From Phalacrocorax aristotelis (Eukaryota > Chordata > Aves > Suliformes > Phalacrocoracidae): 64,000 nucleotides of DNA. Numbering within the stretch: the stretch's first letter is position 1; each line of letters opens with the position of its first letter. Of the stretch, positions 13,301 through 23,765 are shown in pieces. The stretch covers positions 2,339,001 to 2,403,000 of the forward strand of contig NC_134282.1 of assembly GCF_949628215.1 (NCBI RefSeq), written 5' to 3'. A program made the position numbers and the translations under genes. The notes beneath the pieces were generated by a model, which was not told the origin of the DNA, ran no database searches, and saw nothing but the letters and a program-made list of their open reading frames with translations.

Positions 13301-14734
13301 CCCCAAGCCTTGAAGGGGCTTGTTCTAACGGTGTGGGATACAGAGAGGTCCGCTAGTCAGTGGGCTGGGGACCACGCCAAGCTGGCAGAGAAAACGCAGC
13401 CAAGTCATGCTCTCCATAGGTCAGACGCAGGAGGCTGCCCCACAGACATGCCAAGAGGTTACAGAGCTATAAATGTTTAATTGCTTTCCCCACATCAGTC
13501 CCAGTAGGTGAAGCAAGCCCTGCAAGGTGAATGGGAGAAGCAGATGCAGTGTTTGCTTTAATGCTCAGGACTACAGGATCTCAAACCTGCTGGTTTCTCA
13601 GGAGCACGCATCCAACCTCGGTGAAAAATGTAGCTGAGGATAGCTAATTAACTGCTTGGCCACTGGCAGTCCATGAGGATTCAACTCCCCTGTGAACAAA
13701 ACATGTGAAAAATATGGCTGAGGTTCAACATCTTGGAAAGAAAGAGTCGGTGAGCAAAGGGCTGAAGAAACTGAACTGTATGTCGCGAGAGAGATGAGAG
13801 CCAGAGCAGAAGGGTGTTCCTGCAGGGACTGTTCCCAGGAACCTGGATGATTACACAGCACAAAATAAACCAAGGAGCTTTACATCAACGGAACTTCACA
13901 AAACTTGCCAGGCGGGATGTCAGGAGTTCAGCATTTATCAACAAAGCCGGGGGGAGAGTGGGACTTATAGCTAGCCTAATCATGGGACCTCAAAAATAGA
14001 CGCTTCTGAAAGCAGGCAGAGATAAACCCGGGCCATTTCTGGAAACTCTCCTCCTCTTCTTCCCTTTCATTAGCTCCAGACCGTCTGGAATCTGAGGTGA
14101 CTGATTTTTCATCTTGCTTACACGACTGTAAATCAGAAGCGAATTTAGCAAAGGGAAGAAGGTGATGTGGGTGTAGCAGGCTGGAATGCCTGAGAACCAT
14201 CTTTATTGTTGTTATTATTAAGCTATAACAGCATGTGGGACTATAAATCAGCCCACCCTGCCGGTAATGAGCGTAGGAAGCGCTACACCTTCCAAACCAG
14301 CCTGAGACTGGTCAGATTTTGTGGCAACCCACAGGAGTGAGTGCCTGAGTTCCTCCTCCGTTAGGAAGAGCTGTGGCTCTTCCCTTCCCATCAATGGTGT
14401 GGCTGGGCTGCTAAAACCCCTCTGCTTTCTTCCCTGATGTCCAGATCTCTGTCCCTGCCTGTCTTTTGCAGTGCTTCTCTGCACAAGCAGCCTATTCTGC
14501 AGACTCTTGGGCTTGCTAAATACAGCAGCTTTTCACAGGGGGAGCAAATAGGGAGCAGAAGACTTTCCTGCAGAAATAAAGCATAACAAAATGTAGTCCC
14601 CCTGCATTTATGCTGGATGTGGCTGGTTACCTTTACTCCCTGCCCATGGGTTTGGGAGGATGGGAATCTTACTGCAGAGATGTGCACTTCTGCTTGGTGC
14701 TGTGAAAGACACTTCTGGCCTTACATTCCTCTCC

Positions 14735-14780
14735 CCATCCATCCATCCATCCATCCATCCATCCATCCATCCATCCATCC
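14735..14780 (+). repeat. (CCAT)n microsatellite
   Basis: About eleven and a half uninterrupted copies of the tetranucleotide CCAT. Uninterrupted arrays of this length are usually variable between individuals. The open frames crossing it on both strands are repeat artefacts (runs of PSIH or MDGW). Confidence 0.97.
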
Positions 14781-16029
14781 AAGAGCAATTTCTTCCCTTT
14801 TGTTTTCTTGTGGGGAATCTCCCCATCCTTGCTGAGCACGGTGCTCCTTGCTCATGCCAACAGCATTAGGGATCTCACCTGGGCTGCCCCAGTGTCAAAA
14901 TCATGAGGCTGAAGTGGCTGATAAAAGTCCTGGCAGTGGTAATCAAGCCAGTAGTAGGTTTATAGACGTCTTTGCATGGGACAACGACCAGCAGGTGAGA
15001 CAAGATGCCAGGCACAGAGGGGTGCCTTGTCCTCAGCTTTGTGGGGCCACTGCCACCCTGGGCCAGAAAACCATCCTTGACTTCTTACAGGATGCTTTTG
15101 GGAGGGCCTCGGAAGCATGGATCAGACCTGACATGTCTGGGTGTGAGAAGGAGGCCATCTTGCAGCCTCCACGTGTGTTGTAAGCAGATTGGCGTGGCTC
15201 CGTGGCCAGTGGAGAGGCCACTTTCCACCTGCCTTCGCATCCTCCACTTCAAATGCCAGGGCACTGTTTTCCAACTGCAATACTCTTGTCTGGTCGTGGG
15301 GGAAGGGAGAACAGGTCCTTATCTTTGGTATCATACAAAAAAGCTACAGAAAACATCTTGAAGGGTGTCTAGCCCTCCCCCTCTCAGTCTACATGAGTAA
15401 ACATCCTTGCTTAGGTGTGCCTTTTACCATATTAATAGCTACTTCCCTTTCCGTAATCACTGGGTTATTGCTAAATAAATTGCTGCAGCGCTAATAGCCA
15501 GTGACCCACAAATTCAATACAACACCGAAAGTCACGGAGTTATCTCACACAAAGAACTTACTTTTGATGAATTGGTACCATTCCCTGGAACATTTTTACA
15601 GTAATTTTAAGAGTCATAACATCTTACCACATGCTGCTTCAACTTTTTGACATGCAGCTAAAAATAGCCAGCGCTGCAAAGCCTGGGAGAACAGCTTCAA
15701 GTTCAGATCTGAGCTGAAAATCCCCAGCGTTTCAGGATGTTCGCATGAGTGTTTTGATTTCAACACAGCATAAAGACAAGGTTAAACCGAGAAGTTTGGA
15801 TATGAGTCCAGAGCAGGAAGGGAACAGGTACAAAAAACCTGGGTGCCTGCCTTCATCCTCTTTCTATTTAAAGAACTGCAGTATCAAAAGCCTGGCAACT
15901 GATTTGAACGCAGAGGCCAACTCAAAATGATAAGCGATTATAGGCAGAAGCTGCTCAGGCTGCGGTGGCTGTGCTGCTTGCTGCCCGCCACCACGTCACT
16001 ACGCAGGTGTAGTTCCCCGTCTCGGGTCT

Positions 16030-16180
16030 TGCTCACCCACTGTGCCACGTATAATACGGCTCGCTTGTCTCACCGGGGTGACAGGAGGGCATACAAGTCG
16101 CTTCGGTTTTGCCGAGCGCTTCGAGGCCATTGGATGAAAGGTGCCATTATTACTGTTATTGATTGCGGTGATTTGCTGGC
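16030..16180 (+). mobile_element. Ancient SINE 3' part (MIR-like / CR1-L3-type tail)
   Basis: Several marks of an old amniote retroposon occur in the right order. These are CACTGTGCCACGTATAATAC (family: cactgtgcctca...gataataatac), CTTGTCTCACCGGGGTGACAG (written in two parts: CTTGTCTCACC and GGGGTGACAGG; family: cctacctcacaggggtgttgtgagg), GAGCGCTTCGAGGCC (family: aagcgctttgagatcc), TTGGATGAAAGGTGCC, and a terminal ATTATTACTGTTATTG. The copy is heavily diverged, so it is old, and it has no coding capacity. The exact family name would need a repeat library. Confidence 0.6.
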
Positions 16181-19100
16181 TCTCTCCGAATTCACCACCC
16201 TACTGGGAAGGCAGGCACCTGGGGAGGTTTGGAGCTCGGGGGGAAAACAAGCGCTGAGCAGATGCCTACCAGGAGGCCTGGTGGTGTGAACTCTGCGTCC
16301 TGTGGCCCCACAAAAGGGGAAGCCGGGCCTTACAGCCCTCTGGCACGGCCTTCCCTGCACTGCCCTGACTGCTGGGGTAAGGGAGGGCGTTTTGTATGTC
16401 TGCTTCCTGAGAAAACGTGAAAGCTCGGACCATTTTCGTTCGCATTTCCACCGCTCCCCTCCGACACGTCTGCTCTTCTTTTGATTTGGCCCAGCTCATC
16501 TCACGCAGCGGGTTGTTCCAGCCCTCCAGGACACAGGGTGACTGTATTCGAAGCAGTGAGGAGGTGGCTCTGCCTTGTTTACGTTTCGGAGCATGAAGGC
16601 TGGATTGCAATCCTGTGGGCTGTCGCGGTTATCAGGCATGGCACGGCTCTGCTGGCAGCTCCCCCACCTCGAGCCGTAGCGAGTGATGCGCTGCGTTAGG
16701 TAATCTGCAGTGTGGGAAGGGTGAACACCCTGCCATTTACTGGTTATTTATACACCCAGATTGGCTTTCTCTGCCTGCCTATTTCCTTTTTTTCTTAAAG
16801 GAGCTTGTGAAAATTCAAAAGGTCTTTTCTGAAACTGTTCCCTCTCCCCTCGCCTGGATGCGGCCAAGGGCATTTTCTTCTGTAGCCCCCACCGTTGCCA
16901 CCAAAACCTCCAAGACACATTGCCACGCTGAAGCCGCAGCACCCTCACCACCGGGACGCGACGTGAACGTGGACCATGGCCACGGAGGTGCCCGGCAGTC
17001 CAGCCAGGGGAGAGGAGCATGGCGTTTAGGCTTTTCGCAAGGGTTTAAGAGTTAAGGCTGGAAAATCAAGGCTTTAAGGCATGTTTTGAGACTGCACGTG
17101 CTGTGGCACCCAGGTGGATAGGTGCGATGTTATTCGTTGGGCTTGGATCGGACCAGCATGCCTGCTGCTCCGCCTTCCTCGCCATCCGCTGTTAGATCCG
17201 GCCTGTGCAGGCGCTGCGGGTCCCAGCTGTTAAATCCAGGGCAAACTCGCACAGGATGGTTTGGGGTAATTCAATCCCAGCTTGTGTTGTGTTTGCTGGG
17301 CTGTGGACAGAAAAGACAACCATTACATAGTCCTCTTCTTCTACCCATCTGTCCACCCCTCCTTTTGGAACAGGGGTTTCTGTATCATTTCCCTTAGGGA
17401 ATAGTATCACGCAAACACCGCAGGAGAAATATCGGCAGAGTGAAGTTTAACACCACCCCGGCCCCGCTGTTAGACATGGGTTCGGTAACCAGGCTGCTCT
17501 TTTCTGCCACAGAAGGCTCCTAGGCAAAGCCCAACAAAATGTAGAGAAAAATACTCTGCACTCGCACAAAGACTTCTGTGCCAGGAGCTCTCAGCAACAT
17601 ACCCACAACAAGGAAGCGGGCCTCGCAACGCTCCTTTGGGGCGGATTAGCACAATCGCACGCTTTTTGGATGGCTGTGTTAGAGCCAGCTAAGGTCAAAA
17701 TCATTAATTCCAGTACGTTCTGCTGCGCGATAACTGGATCAGCTCATCGGGGCACCTAATCTGTGGGGCGCGGGGCCCTGCAACGTCAGCATGAAGCTGC
17801 GGATGCTCAGGCATTCCCTTAAGCTATTTCCCAGATGCTGAAAAACACTGGGATTCTGCAGGGACTCACTCGGCAGAAAGAGATTAACAGGCTGAGTCGA
17901 GAAGCTGGAGAACCTGATAAATTCCCAATTTCTATTTGCTTTCCCCTGAGGACTTATTCAGCATGCAAAATGCCCTCCTGTGAGACTTTTCCGCCAACCG
18001 TGGCCCCGCTGGAGGAGGACCTTGGTGCTGCCAGCGGCTCCTGTGGGCCCGTGTCATGAGAGGGCATCACTGAGACCCGCAGAGCCCAACCTCGCCGTGG
18101 GTTAGACCACAACTATTATGGGACAATAACCAGGGGAATTTCATGGATTTCACTGTTAACGCTGTATTGAGCCTACAGGCACCACCCTGCACGTACCTGC
18201 CTGCAAAGAGCAGCAGCAATCAAGATGGTACAGGCATCGGGGTTGGGACGGCAGCCGTACGGGCAGCGGAGATTGCGGCTGCACCTCCCGATTCTCCTCG
18301 TCACCGCGTGGCCGGTGCCCTTCTGCAGGGCCTGCAGCCTAGGAGTAATTAAAATCTAAAAAAATAAAAAAATAGAGGAACAAAATAAATGCATAAATAA
18401 ACACGGAACCTCGCAATGCAAATTAAGGCCATATTGCAGGAGAAATTCAATCCCAAGAATGCAAACAGCCAAATAAACAAACAAGCAAGCAACAAAAGAA
18501 AACCAATTATTTTTTGAGGGAGTCACAAATGAGTAAACAAAACACTGAATGCCTCCGGCCTCCAGCACCCGTGCGCTGGCACTGTCACAGCTCCCTGGGA
18601 GCAAGGCCTGGCCTTCCTTTCGGAGTCCCTCCTGCCTCACCGCAGTGCCCCTCTACCCCATGGCTTGGTTATCTCAGATTAAAACGATTTAAATGTGACA
18701 CACGGCTGCGTCTGATGGGCCCGGCACCATATTTTTTCTTCAGTTAAAGCCATATATTAGACAGACTCCCAGAAGGACAAGGATTTCTTTTTCCATTTTC
18801 CTTGTGGCATCCACTTCAGAAGAAATTAATTTCTGCCCCCCTTCTTGATTGGCCGTGTAGTCTTACAAGATTTCCCCTCCTCGTTTGAAAACCAGGGTAG
18901 ACAGTTGGTCTATTGTGAGAAACCACAGGGAGTTTTTTAAGCTGTCGCATCGCAGTTACCAGCTTTAGCTTCACCAGGATGAAAATAGACAATAGCGAAA
19001 GGAAGGGGGTTCTGGAGGTCTCCAGCTCGCAGTTTCCAATTAGGAAGTGACTTCGGCTCATTCCACCGCTGCAGCCAATCTTCGTTAGTAGCACAAATTG

Positions 19101-19479
19101 CTCTAATCCTCGCTCAGGCTCCGATTCAAGGAAACTTCCCTGTTCGGCAAAGCGCTTCAGCACGTGCCCCGTCCTGCTGAAGTCCACGAGGTCGATGCCA
19201 ACGCTCCGCGCGGATCGCAAGCTTCTCGGAACCGGAGACTCCCAGCCTGCAGGACGGAGAGGGTGGAAGGAGTCCCGTTCCCTCCATGCGGCCCCAGTGC
19301 TCCCTCGCACCACCTCCGTGTCCGCAAGACCCGACTCGAGCGCTCGTCTCCTTGTACTTTAGTCCAAGCTTAGCTTAAGCACAGGCCGTCCTGCTGCTTT
19401 CGGCGCCGCCTTGCCCGAAAGGGCAACACGGCCTGCCTCTGACTGCGCGTTGTAATGAACTGCCAGGGATAAATCTACT

Positions 19480-19800
19480 ATTCACCCCACTCCTTGGCTA
19501 ATTTTATTGATTTTAGCCAGGGATTATTCAAGTTTTCTGGCCGAGTACTACCCCACATCAGTCCGGGCGGCAGGATTGGTCCCTCATTGATTGGCCTTCC
19601 TCATTTATTGCTTTTGTTTCCCTTTTCACAGATTAATTACAAACATCTCGCTCTGCGAACTCCCACTGTACGGTGGTTGTGTGATCTCAGCGCCATGAAT
19701 TATAGATGCCTGACACATCACACCAAGCTATTATGATTTTTTTTTCCACAAGCAAGCTATGAATTATGAAGATCTATTAAATTTATAATATTCTCTATCT
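19480..19800. promoter_or_regulatory. Candidate non-coding regulatory block
   Basis: An AT-rich, repeat-free block about 1.2 kb before the first CpG island. It contains many homeodomain-like cores (TAATT, ATTGATT, TTATTG) and CCAAT-like inversions such as GATTGGTCC and GATTGGCC. Its sharp contrast with the flanking GC-rich DNA and closeness to the island suggest a proximal enhancer. No conservation data are available here. Confidence 0.3.
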
Positions 19801-20244
19801 TTGGTAAAGGAACGGGAAGGCACAGCCTGATGATGCCTTTATATCGCCCTCCTCTACCCCTCCGGCCTCGGGCAGAGCGGACAAGTCGCAATACGAACAC
19901 TGTGCGTTTCGGAAAAATGTCGTGGAGATATGGGCCCCGCAGCCCTCCCCGTCAGTCGGGGGAGCGTCTCTCAGGGGTTTGTTCGGATTCCTGGGGGATG
20001 CCGCGGGCCCAGGAGCCCTGCGCGAGGGGCTGGGGGTGACATGGCGCCCCGAAACGGCACCACCACCCGGTCCCGCAGCCCCCCGCTCCTTCCCTTGGCC
20101 GCTTTGAGGGAAGGCCGGTGGCAGGGACGGGTGTTAAATGGCGACGCGGAGGCAGGCTTTGACAGAGGGGTGTGAGCACTGGAGGCCGCACGACAGGAGG
20201 CGATGGATGCCCAGGGACGAGCAGCGGCCACAGCCGGCCCCCTC

Positions 20245-20850
20245 TGTCATGTCCCCCGGGGTCTCCCCAGGGCACGATCCCTGCAGCCATTTCCCCTCAA
20301 TGCCCCCTCCTCAATGGTCTCCCCTCAGTGGCCTTCTCACAACTGCTTCCTCTCAAGGGCTCTCCCCTCAGCCGTGTCCCCCCAACACTCTCCTCAGCTA
20401 TGCCACCTGCAATGCTCCCCTCAGCCATGTCCCCCCAAGTGCTCCCCTCGGCCATGTCCCCCCAACACTCTCCTCAGCTATGCCACCCGCAGTGCTCCCC
20501 TGGGCCATGTCCCCATCAACAGTCTTCCCTGGGCCATGTCCCCCCAACACTCCCCTCGGCCATGTCCCCCACAATGCTCCCTTCAGCCATGTCCCCCCAA
20601 CACTACCCTTGGCCATGTCCCCCACAATGCTCCCCTCAGCCATGTCCCCCCAACACTCCCCTTGGCCATGTCCCCCCAGTGCTCCCCTGGGCCATGTCCC
20701 CCTCAATGCTCCCCACGGCCATGACCCCCAATGCTCCCCACGGCCATGTCCCCTCAATGCTCCCCTCGGCCATGCCCCCCTCAATGGTCTCCCCTGGGCC
20801 ATGACCCCCAATGCTCCCCTCGGCTATGTCACACCTATGCTGCCCCCCAC
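20245..20850. repeat. C-rich minisatellite, unit about 25 bp
   Basis: About twenty diverged tandem copies of a unit like GCCATGTCCCCCCAAC followed by ACTCCCCTCG. Copies vary (GCTATGCCACC, GCCATGACCCCC, CAATGCTCCCC), and higher-order repetition is visible: the pair of variants at 20,375-20,430 recurs near 20,455-20,500. The unit has no stop codon in several frames, so long open frames (up to 301 codons on plus) cross it on both strands, all artefacts. The plus strand is C-rich and the minus strand has many G runs. The array ends directly at a C15 run and a CpG island. Confidence 0.95.
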
Positions 20851-20851
20851 T

Positions 20852-20866
20852 CCCCCCCCCCCCCCC
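20852..20866 (+). repeat. C15 homopolymer
   Basis: Fifteen consecutive C residues mark the junction of the minisatellite and the CpG island. Runs this long are error-prone in sequencing, so the length may be inexact. Confidence 0.9.
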
Positions 20867-20960
20867 GTCTCTCCCCTTCGCGCACCCCGGTTCGCGTGGG
20901 GGAGGGGCGCCGCCCCGCCGTGCCCCGCCCCGCCTCGCGGCTCCAGCCCTCCCGCGCACG

Positions 20961-20993
20961 GCCCGCCCCGCCCCGCCCCGCCCCGCCCCGCCG
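20961..20993 (+). promoter_or_regulatory. GC-box array (Sp/KLF sites)
   Basis: GCCCC pentamers are repeated about six times, giving overlapping CCCCGCCC motifs, the classic binding site of Sp1 and KLF factors. The array lies about 30 bp before the CRE-like site, a usual spacing for a TATA-less CpG-island promoter. Confidence 0.6.
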
Positions 20994-21023
20994 GAGCCCC
21001 GCGCCCTGCCCGCGCGCCGCTGG

Positions 21024-21031
21024 TGATGTCA
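21024..21031 (+). promoter_or_regulatory. CRE-like site
   Basis: TGATGTCA differs by one base from the CREB/ATF consensus TGACGTCA. It lies between the GC-box array and the point where the strand bias changes, in keeping with a core-promoter position. Binding is inferred. Confidence 0.4.
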
Positions 21032-21190
21032 GCGTGTTATTGACTCTCCCCGTCTGAATGACGGAGCAGCGGGGAGGGGGCGGGGAGGCCGCGCGCGCGG
21101 CGCCCGGCCAGGCGGAAATGGGCGCGCGGGCCGGCACGGGGGAGGGGCGGGAGGGAGGGGGAAGGGCCGGCGCTGGCGGGAGGTGCCGCG

Positions 21191-21200
21191 AAATGGCGGC
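21191..21200 (+). promoter_or_regulatory. YY1-like site
   Basis: AAATGGCGGC matches the core of the YY1 motif (AAnATGGCGGC), which often lies just downstream of start sites in CpG-island promoters with the ATG in the transcribed direction. This agrees with plus-strand transcription from about 21,050. The ATG could also open a 68-codon frame, which has no recognisable product. Confidence 0.4.
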
Positions 21201-21560
21201 GGGGCCGCCCCAGCGCTGCCGGCGCGGCCCGGCGGGGGTGGCGTCCGCCTTCCCGCCCTCGGGGAGCGGCAGCGGCCCGCCGAGCCGTGAGGGGCCGCGT
21301 CCCACACGGGCCGCGCGGCCCGGCCCCGCTCGGCTGTCGCCGCTTTGCGAAGGCAGCGGGGCTTTTGGCTGCCGTCACGCAGCCCTCGGCGGGCTCTGAA
21401 CGCCCGCACGTCGCCTCAGACCTCCGGGCTGTGTCTCGGTCGTGCTGGGTTTGTTTCTGGGTTGCGTCTCCACAGCACGGCCGCTTCCACGCTCCGGCCC
21501 CGCTCCCGCCCAGGCTGCCGGTGCCTGCCCGGCAGCCCGGTTGCTGCAATATCCTTTTTC

Positions 21561-23104
21561 TCTCGCCCTGACACGTCCGAGCTTGCTCCGCTCCATCCCA
21601 GAACGCGGCTGCAAAGATCGCCTTCCCCGGCCTGTCCCGTTGGCCGCCTCCACCAGTTCACCTGCTTTATCCCCGCACACCTACGTGTCTTCTTCTCCCG
21701 TTCCCGGCCGATGGTGCGGTGCCTGCGCTGTCTCTCATTCGGGATCAAACAGAATCTATCACCCGCTTCTTCAGCGTTCAAACAAGCCATTTTAAGCTTT
21801 CTCATGTGTTTCCGACTTGGCTTTGCCGCGAGGACTACAATTTCTTGCAGCGGGGAGGCAGCCGGGTGCCGCGTGCCCTACCCCGCTGCGTTGCCCCATC
21901 GCGCTTTCCCGCCTGCCTCTTCCCACGCGTTGCCTCTAGACTCATCGTTGGGTTGGAAGCTCCTTGGGTAGTGTTTTTCCACGGGAGAGAGGCATGGAAA
22001 GGGTGTGCTGGGTGCGGGGCACATTTCCCTGCTCAACTTGGATCAAAGCAAAGGATTAAGCAAGAATTAGTGTCTGCCTGTAGCGCTTGGTCGCTACCAT
22101 GGGTGTTTTTTCCTGCCCAGCAAGCCACGGTTTGTGGCAGGAGCTTTTGTCAGGCACGGGTGGATCTCGGTGTCTGGAGCAGAGGCTTTTCCCCAACCCA
22201 GACCCAGGGGGTATAAAGTTCTCGGTCCATTCGAACCACTCGGAGCTTCCCCGTGGGCTCCGTGTGAGGCAGGGCTGGCCGCAGGGTGGGAATCGCCTGC
22301 GCTGGGAGCAATTTGCCCTGTTGGCGGGGTGTGACAGGCAGCAGCGCGGGTCGACGAGGGACGTGGCGAGCAGATGATGGCACTTAATTTTTAGGCTAGC
22401 TCGATGCTATCATTGTGAACAGCAGGCACCCGTTCTGAGCGTTCGGCCAACATTTATGGGATCAAATATCTGCTAATAGCAGGGAGGTTTAAATTGTGGG
22501 ATACGGAAACACTCCAGAAGCAAATGCCCCAGTATTCACTTCAGTGCCCATGCAGAGTGATTAAAGCCCAGACTGCCATTTACCACCTGAAAGCTGGCTC
22601 TCGCGGGGTAACGCACAGGGAGAAATATCTGCAGCATTAGCCAAATCCTCTTGTCTGTGTGCGATGGGAAGGTAGGGGCTTTACCGGAGCATCCCATGTG
22701 CGATGCCTCTGGCTGCTGCCGGAGCCAACGAGGTGCACACAGCAAATGCCTTCTGGATACAGTCATTCACAGGCACAGCAGAAGGAAAGGAAGACTTTTA
22801 TAAACAATTATCTATGCAAGCTGCAAGAGTAGCATTTGCACTAGCTCTCCAGGGCCCTGATAATACTCCCTGAGACATGCCGAGATGGATAGGATTTATA
22901 AACAGTGGATGGGTATTTCCTACGTTGCAGCTCTCTCGGCAGCATTATTCCATGAAGCTCGCTCTAGAAGACATATATGTTCATGAAAACATTTTATAGC
23001 CCTGTTGTGCTGGGATTAATATCTGACAAGAAAGTCCAGACCACGTGTACTTTGTTCTTCCTGGCACATTTCTGAGTCCACAAACAGCAAAGGGCCCACA
23101 GGAG
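21561..23104. other. DNA downstream of CpG island 1, no gene seen
   Basis: GC content falls off from the island. Frames up to 208 codons run out of it but show no known domain. A repeat-free AT-rich block at 22,780-22,985 is listed separately. Direct continuation of a transcript from island 1 through here is possible but not shown. Confidence 0.5.
22780..22985. promoter_or_regulatory. Candidate non-coding regulatory block
   Basis: Repeat-free and balanced in composition, with TTATAAACA (FOX-like) near both ends, ACAATTATC and AGATGGATAGG. It stands between GC-rich DNA and the CR1 at 23.1 kb. Its look is that of a conserved element; no direct proof is possible here. Confidence 0.25.
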
Positions 23105-23765
23105 CATATGACTGTTAAGTTGGCTGGGCATGAGCCAGCAGTGCCCAGGTGGCCAAGGAGGCCACCAGCCCCCGGGCTTGTGTCAGCACTGGTGCGGCCA
23201 GCAGGAGCCGGGCAGGGATGGGGCCCCTGTGCTCGGCCCTGGGGAGGCCCCACCTCGAATGCTGGGCTCAGGTTTGGGCCCCTCGGGACAAGAAGGCCCT
23301 GGAGGGGCTGGAGCGTGTCCAGAGAAGGGCAGCGGGGCTGGGGCAGGGTCTGGAGCACAAGTGTGCTGGGGGGCGGCTGAGGGGGCTGGGGGGGTTTAGC
23401 CTGGAGAAGGGGAGGCTGAGGGGAGCCCTTCTCGCTCTCTGCAGCTGCCTGAGAGGAGCTGGAGTGAGGGGGGGGCTGGTCTCTGCTCCCAGGTCACCAG
23501 TGACAGGACGACAGGGAACGGCCTCAAGCTGCGTCAGGGGAGGTTTAGGTTGGACATTAGGAAGAATCTCTTCACCAAAAAGGTTGTTGAGCTTTGGCAC
23601 AGGCTGCCCAGGGAGGTGGGGGAGTCCCCATCCCTGGGGGTATTTAAAAGACATGTAGACGTGGTGCTTAGGGACATGGTTCAGCGGTGGCTTTGGCAGT
23701 GCTGGGTTAACGGTTGGACTCAATGATCTTAAAGGTCTTTTTTAACCTAAATGGTTCTATGATTG
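23105..23765 (+). mobile_element. CR1 LINE, 5'-truncated 3' fragment
   Basis: On the plus strand this is the last 660 bp or so of a CR1 element. It begins near TTGGCTGGGCATGAGCCAGC, equivalent to the ...MSQQC... part of the reverse transcriptase, and continues through [31 protein letters not shown] and [21 protein letters not shown]. It then reads through a segment encoding [20 protein letters not shown]-like sequence to the end motif GGTTGGACTCAATGATCTTA and TGGTTCTATGATTGTAAC. The reverse-transcriptase frame is broken by indels, so the copy is dead. It is about 60-70 bp longer at the 5' end than the copy at 5.6-6.2 kb and carries a different 3' end, so it belongs to another subfamily. Target-site duplications were not seen, as usual for CR1. 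Confidence 0.95.

Larger units (their letters stand above)
6201..14734. other. Intergenic DNA with worn repeats and AT-rich blocks
   Basis: No gene was recognised. Open frames up to 193 codons (minus, 12,440-13,021) fall in C-rich or G-rich DNA and look accidental. A GC-rich patch lies at 6,400-6,700 and a CpG-rich one at 7,830-7,990, neither with promoter motifs I can defend. Three worn ancient repeats (7.33, 8.1 and 8.48 kb) and an AT-rich candidate regulatory block (10.1-10.32 kb) are listed separately. Confidence 0.6.
14781..20244. other. Intergenic DNA without a recognisable gene
   Basis: No coding exon was recognised. A worn ancient SINE tail lies at 16,030-16,180 and an AT-rich candidate regulatory block at 19,480-19,800. 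An A-rich stretch at 18,350-18,530 is made of irregular AAATAAA-like words. GC rises from about 19,830 toward the minisatellite and CpG island that follow. Confidence 0.6.
20850..21560 (+). promoter_or_regulatory. CpG island, probable promoter 1
   Basis: Very dense in CG dinucleotides and GC-rich throughout. It contains a GC-box array (20,961-20,993), a CRE-like TGATGTCA (21,024) and a YY1-like AAATGGCGGC (21,191). The plus strand changes from C-rich to strongly G-rich at about 21,050, as is common at CpG-island start sites transcribed in that direction, so plus-strand transcription is the favoured reading. I found no convincing splice donor downstream (GTGAGG at 21,286 is not preceded by AG). 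The transcript could be unspliced here, a long non-coding RNA, or an alternative promoter of the gene starting at 55-56 kb. Frames inside it, such as one starting at 21,194, look accidental. Confidence 0.65.

Noticed and set aside
20138-21043. 301-codon plus-strand frame, with two other long frames over the same DNA
   Set aside because: The frames cross the C-rich minisatellite and GC-box repeats. All frames are open because the unit lacks stops; the translation is proline-rich repeat with no known domain.
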